From an uncultured Candidatus Melainabacteria bacterium (GTDB lineage: Bacteria > Cyanobacteriota > Vampirovibrionia > Gastranaerophilales > Gastranaerophilaceae): a stretch of 6,173 nt of DNA. Every line of letters starts with the position of its first letter. Position 1 is the stretch's first letter. The stretch is taken from positions 1 to 6,173 of the forward strand of contig CALAFU010000186.1 in NCBI GenBank assembly GCA_937891325.1, given 5' to 3'. A program made the position numbers and the translations under genes. Under the pieces are notes generated by a model. It was not told the DNA's origin. It saw only the letters and a program-made list of their open reading frames with translations, and searched no databases. This document shows positions 5,700 to 6,173 of the stretch, piece by piece.

Positions 5700-5999
5700 T
5701 TATTTTCCCGTAATCTTACCAACAGCCTTGTCAATCACAACTTCGCTTGTAGCTCTTGCAAATGCATCAACTGTCATATTTACAAAAGTTTTAACGCCAT
5801 TACCGATTGCCTTAACTGTTGATTTTACAACGCCTTCATTTTTTTCTTCATCATTTCTATAAGATGAATCAAATCTATCTTCTGCTAAATAGTCACTTCT
5901 TCTAGTATAATCTTGAGCTTCTGCTCTTGCGCCTCTAAAGCCCACATTGTTCATACGTGGTGCAAAACCAACTTGTTGTTCAGGAACAATCCTTGTCAT
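5700..5999 (-). CDS. Unknown 99-aa protein, Arg-rich N-terminus and amphipathic C-terminal helix
   Basis: Not recognised. The start ATG at 5997-5999 follows GGAGG with a 7-nt spacer, a near-ideal site that supports a real and well-translated gene. Residues 1-50 are polar, probably disordered and rich in Arg, Asn and Gln (MTRIVPEQQVGFAPRMNN at the start, then RGARAEAQDYTRRSDYLAEDRF). A charged DEEKNEG hinge (about 50-56) leads to a predicted helix 57-99 with regularly placed Val, Ile, Ala and Phe (VVKSTVKAIGNGVKTFVNMT), ending KAVGKITGK. There is no signal peptide or Cys, and no transmembrane helix of full length, so it is likely cytoplasmic or membrane-peripheral. It stands alone between two terminators. 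Like the 667-aa protein, it is a minus-strand single gene with a strong ribosome binding site; no sequence similarity between them was seen. Confidence 0.75.
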   Translation of the reverse strand: MTRIVPEQQVGFAPRMNNVGFRGARAEAQDYTRRSDYLAEDRFDSSYRNDEEKNEGVVKSTVKAIGNGVKTFVNMTVDAFARATSEVVIDKAVGKITGK

Positions 6000-6006
6000 T
6001 TAAAAA

Positions 6007-6011
6007 CCTCC
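6007..6011 (-). promoter_or_regulatory. Strong ribosome binding site of the 99-aa protein gene
   Basis: Minus-strand GGAGG lies 7 nt upstream of the ATG at 5999. It is the main evidence that this short frame is a gene and that the start is right. Confidence 0.85.
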
Positions 6012-6036
6012 AAAAATATTAATAATAAAATAACCA

Positions 6037-6042
6037 ATTATA
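6037..6042 (-). promoter_or_regulatory. Candidate -10 box of the 99-aa protein gene
   Basis: Minus-strand TATAAT (6042-6037) would give a start near 6030 and a leader of about 30 nt containing the GGAGG site. No good -35 is visible at 16-18 bp (a T run lies there), so this is a consensus match only. An imperfectly placed inverted repeat TTAACT/AGTTAA (6083-6088 and 6096-6101) lies further upstream. Confidence 0.45.
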
Positions 6043-6104
6043 TAAAGTATTTTTGAAGCAAAAAATTGCCTTTTTAATAAAATTAACTATTACAAAGTTA
6101 ACAA

Positions 6105-6137
6105 AAGGCGGGCGGTGATAAAATCCCCGCCCGCCTT
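6105..6137 (-). terminator. GC-rich Rho-independent terminator of a gene entering from the right edge
   Basis: An 11-bp perfect stem AAGGCGGGCGG (6105-6115) / CCGCCCGCCTT (6127-6137) has an 11-nt AT-rich loop. On the minus strand it is followed by TTTTGTTAACTTT, so it most likely ends transcription of a minus-strand gene whose 3' end lies at 6152-6173. It also shields the 99-aa gene's promoter from readthrough. Confidence 0.85.
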
Positions 6138-6151
6138 AATTATTGAATTAA

Positions 6152-6173
6152 TTAGTATTTAAAATCAAATTTT
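6152..6173 (-). CDS. Possible C-terminal end of a minus-strand gene (partial)
   Basis: Fourteen bases before the terminator stem, one minus-strand frame reads K-F-D-F-K-Y then TAA (stop at 6152-6154). Alternating aromatic residues with a terminal Tyr resemble the C-terminal strand of outer-membrane beta-barrel proteins, which would suit a diderm. Only six codons are visible and other frames also end in this AT-rich stretch (for example one reading NLILNTN then stop), so both the gene and the family are weakly supported. The terminator is the better evidence that some gene ends here. Confidence 0.35.

Noticed and set aside
6083..6101. Inverted repeat TTAACT/AGTTAA as an operator
   Set aside because: The arms are only 6 bp in AT-rich DNA, well upstream of the candidate -10, with no second copy seen; mentioned only as context.
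1..6173. Mobile elements, tRNA/rRNA genes, CRISPR arrays or defence systems
   Set aside because: No transposase or integrase motif, no tRNA cloverleaf, rRNA-like stretch or repeat-spacer pattern was seen on either strand.

Overview
The window reads as chromosomal DNA of a low-GC diderm (LPS-making) bacterium. Two consecutive lipid A enzymes (LpxI, LpxB) imply an outer membrane, and the AT-rich sequence and style of the proteins fit Vampirovibrionia/Melainabacteria such as Ca. Gastranaerophilales. That taxonomic guess rests on overall resemblance, not on a marker gene, and is tentative.

Layout from left to right. (1) Bases 1-251, minus strand: the N-terminal 83 codons of a sugar-type ABC transporter permease cut by the window edge, with a TATAAT box so close to its ATG that the transcript may be leaderless. 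(2) Bases 307-343: a 17-bp perfect hairpin terminator. (3) Bases 365-2368, minus strand: a 667-residue protein of unknown function with acidic helical N-terminal segments, about 21 tandem glycine-starting heptapeptides, a duplicated G-[DN]-W-A-x-F motif around an Ala/Lys-rich helix, and a Ser/Thr-rich tail. (4) Bases 2369-2616: a divergent promoter region. (5) Bases 2617-5650, plus strand: a tight lpxI-lpxB-hemW operon with 2-nt gaps at the lpxI/lpxB and lpxB/hemW junctions, closed by a bidirectional terminator. (6) Bases 5700-5999, minus strand: a 99-residue unknown protein with a strong Shine-Dalgarno. (7) Bases 6105-6173: a GC-rich terminator and the last codons of a minus-strand gene, ending in an aromatic pattern reminiscent of outer-membrane beta-barrels.

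LpxI hydrolyses UDP-2,3-diacylglucosamine to lipid X, and LpxB condenses lipid X with another UDP-2,3-diacylglucosamine to give the lipid A disaccharide, so the two adjacent genes catalyse consecutive steps. HemW, a radical-SAM heme chaperone, is co-transcribed but not obviously linked in pathway. The main anomaly is that lpxI is broken: a TAA stop and a scrambled stretch ending in a run of ten G separate its two halves, although both halves lie in the same frame and together have the normal length. This looks more like a local sequence error or recent lesion than two genes. The most novel coding content is the 667-residue heptad-repeat protein.
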